DNA of 64,000 nt, from assembly GCA_013824245.1 (NCBI GenBank), contig PNNN01000050.1:1-64000 (forward strand), read 5' to 3'. The stretch comes from Chlorobiaceae bacterium. Its GTDB lineage: Bacteria; Bacteroidota; Ignavibacteria; UBA10030; SZUA-254. Below, piece by piece: positions 63,363 to 64,000 of the stretch (position 1 is its first letter; every line of letters begins with the position of its first letter). A program made the translations under genes and the position numbers. The notes below the pieces were generated by a model that was not told where the DNA came from, ran no database searches, and saw nothing but the letters and a program-made list of their open reading frames with translations.

Positions 63363-63391
63363 TTGTATATTCTTGCATCCTAAATTATACT
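63363..63391 (+). promoter_or_regulatory. Promoter of the gene at the right window edge
   Basis: TTGTAT (63363-63368), a 17-nt spacer and TATACT (63386-63391, 5 of 6). The start would be near 63398, about 67 nt before the GTG. Confidence 0.5.
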
Positions 63392-63464
63392 ATTTTAAGA
63401 AGATGCAACCATTGTTTTCAAGTAATCTTGGAGATCACTTCTCGTTGCACAAAGGACAATAATA

Positions 63465-64000
63465 GTGGCTAAATTTCATTTTTTTCAAAGATCAAAAGAG
63501 CGTTTAAATTTTGGTGCTCAAGGATCATATCCGGTTCATTTGATAGAAGTAACAAAAGATAAATCGGAAATCAAGCACCCTGTTAACGATTCACTTACTC
63601 GCCCTTGGTTACGGCATTATTTTCTGACTCAAATTGTTCGCGATTCAAACAATGCCGAGGATTTAATTAACCGCAATCATAATTTGATCGAAATTTTCAA
63701 AACCACTATTCCTCTTCAGGAAAATTCTTTCACCGAAAGTTTATTGAGTTCATGGCGTTTGTTTATAGACACCACATTCAAGAATGCCGATACACCGTGG
63801 TACGATTCGATAAAAAAAATATTACACACAGAACGTTTCTATGCCGCCATCGAACAGCTTGAATTAGAACCACCGGCGTCCAACCCACAACTGAAGCTTC
63901 ATTTTTACGATCATACAAAAACACTCCGGGGGTTTCCGCGTATTCCCATTAAATTATTTTTCTCGCTTCCGGGAAATGAAAGAGAAACGCTGATCGAAAT
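63465..64000 (+). CDS. Unidentified protein, cut by the window end
   Basis: An open frame from GTG 63465 (AAAGGAC about 9 nt upstream) to the window end, at least 178 residues with no stop. It begins MAKFHFFQRSKERLNFG and continues with aromatic-rich, helical sequence (W-L-R-H-Y-F-L-T-Q-I-V-R-D, S-S-W-R-L-F-I-D-T-T-F). No signal peptide, membrane helix or known motif appears in this part. The gene has its own promoter-like sequence, so it starts a new unit. Function not assigned. Confidence 0.7.
   Translation, partial: MAKFHFFQRSKERLNFGAQGSYPVHLIEVTKDKSEIKHPVNDSLTRPWLRHYFLTQIVRDSNNAEDLINRNHNLIEIFKTTIPLQENSFTESLLSSWRLFIDTTFKNADTPWYDSIKKILHTERFYAAIEQLELEPPASNPQLKLHFYDHTKTLRGFPRIPIKLFFSLPGNERETLIE

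Overview
The window is a chromosomal segment of an AT-rich Gram-negative bacterium, most likely from the Ignavibacteria/Chlorobi side of the Bacteroidota. The main evidence is three large secreted proteins that end in the type IX secretion (T9SS) sorting domain in its Ignavibacteria-like form (core NYPNPFNP followed by a Y-x-LP, LGxxV, G-x-H-x-V-x-W/FD pattern). Supporting evidence is many signal-peptide proteins, a lipoprotein, DUF11-, LamG- and YCF48-repeat proteins, and AT-rich spacers. No rRNA, tRNA, CRISPR array, prophage or transposase gene was seen.

Layout. 1-4.3 kb: two minus-strand DUF11 surface proteins in one unit. 4.5-8.6 kb: a membrane protein, a SPOR-domain protein, and a DUF362 protein followed at once by a membrane polyferredoxin, probably a redox module. 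8.7-16.6 kb: a giant T9SS cargo protein and a divergent DUF5916 outer-membrane protein. 16.6-22.7 kb: an accessory stretch with few genes and many palindromes. It holds an orphan response regulator between two inverted-repeat-bounded elements, a hypothetical protein, a LamG T9SS cargo protein and a small toxin-antitoxin-like cassette (DUF433, frameshifted DUF5615, orphan HicB) between two copies of one interspersed repeat.

22.8-31.6 kb is mostly minus-strand housekeeping: a zinc-finger anti-sigma-like membrane protein with a possible sigma-like partner, DUF167, purC, an NTF2-like protein, aat, phosphofructokinase, two small proteins, a YrdC/YciO-type protein and rmuC. 31.8-41.9 kb is surface biology: a beta-barrel-like protein, a two-gene exopolysaccharide operon (a DUF2334 deacetylase joined to a glycosidase-like domain, translationally coupled to a processive GT2 synthase) and a 14-repeat YCF48 T9SS cargo protein. 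42-49.7 kb: a lipoprotein, a PLP decarboxylase, and a minus-strand run DMT transporter - MarC - truA - M48 protease - LemA - TPM - TPM. 49.8-53 kb: a type IV pilus/type II secretion ATPase with a GC-rich structured element and terminator just 3' of it, a degenerate histidine-kinase-like membrane protein and DUF971. 53.2-64 kb: priA, a cold-shock protein with a long leader, adenosine-specific kinase, a lipoprotein RidA, an M14 peptidase, hutU, a secreted putative metallopeptidase and an unidentified gene cut by the window end.

Most unusual signals: (i) a YdaL/YdaM- and PgaB/PgaC-like polysaccharide machine with deacetylase and hydrolase-like parts in one polypeptide; (ii) short palindromic repeats, some inserted in frame in T9SS cargo genes and others bounding the orphan response regulator; (iii) the repeat-flanked toxin-antitoxin cassette; (iv) the structured RNA candidate behind the pilus ATPase gene. 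Where spacers show readable promoters they look like ordinary sigma-70 boxes with 17-nt spacing.
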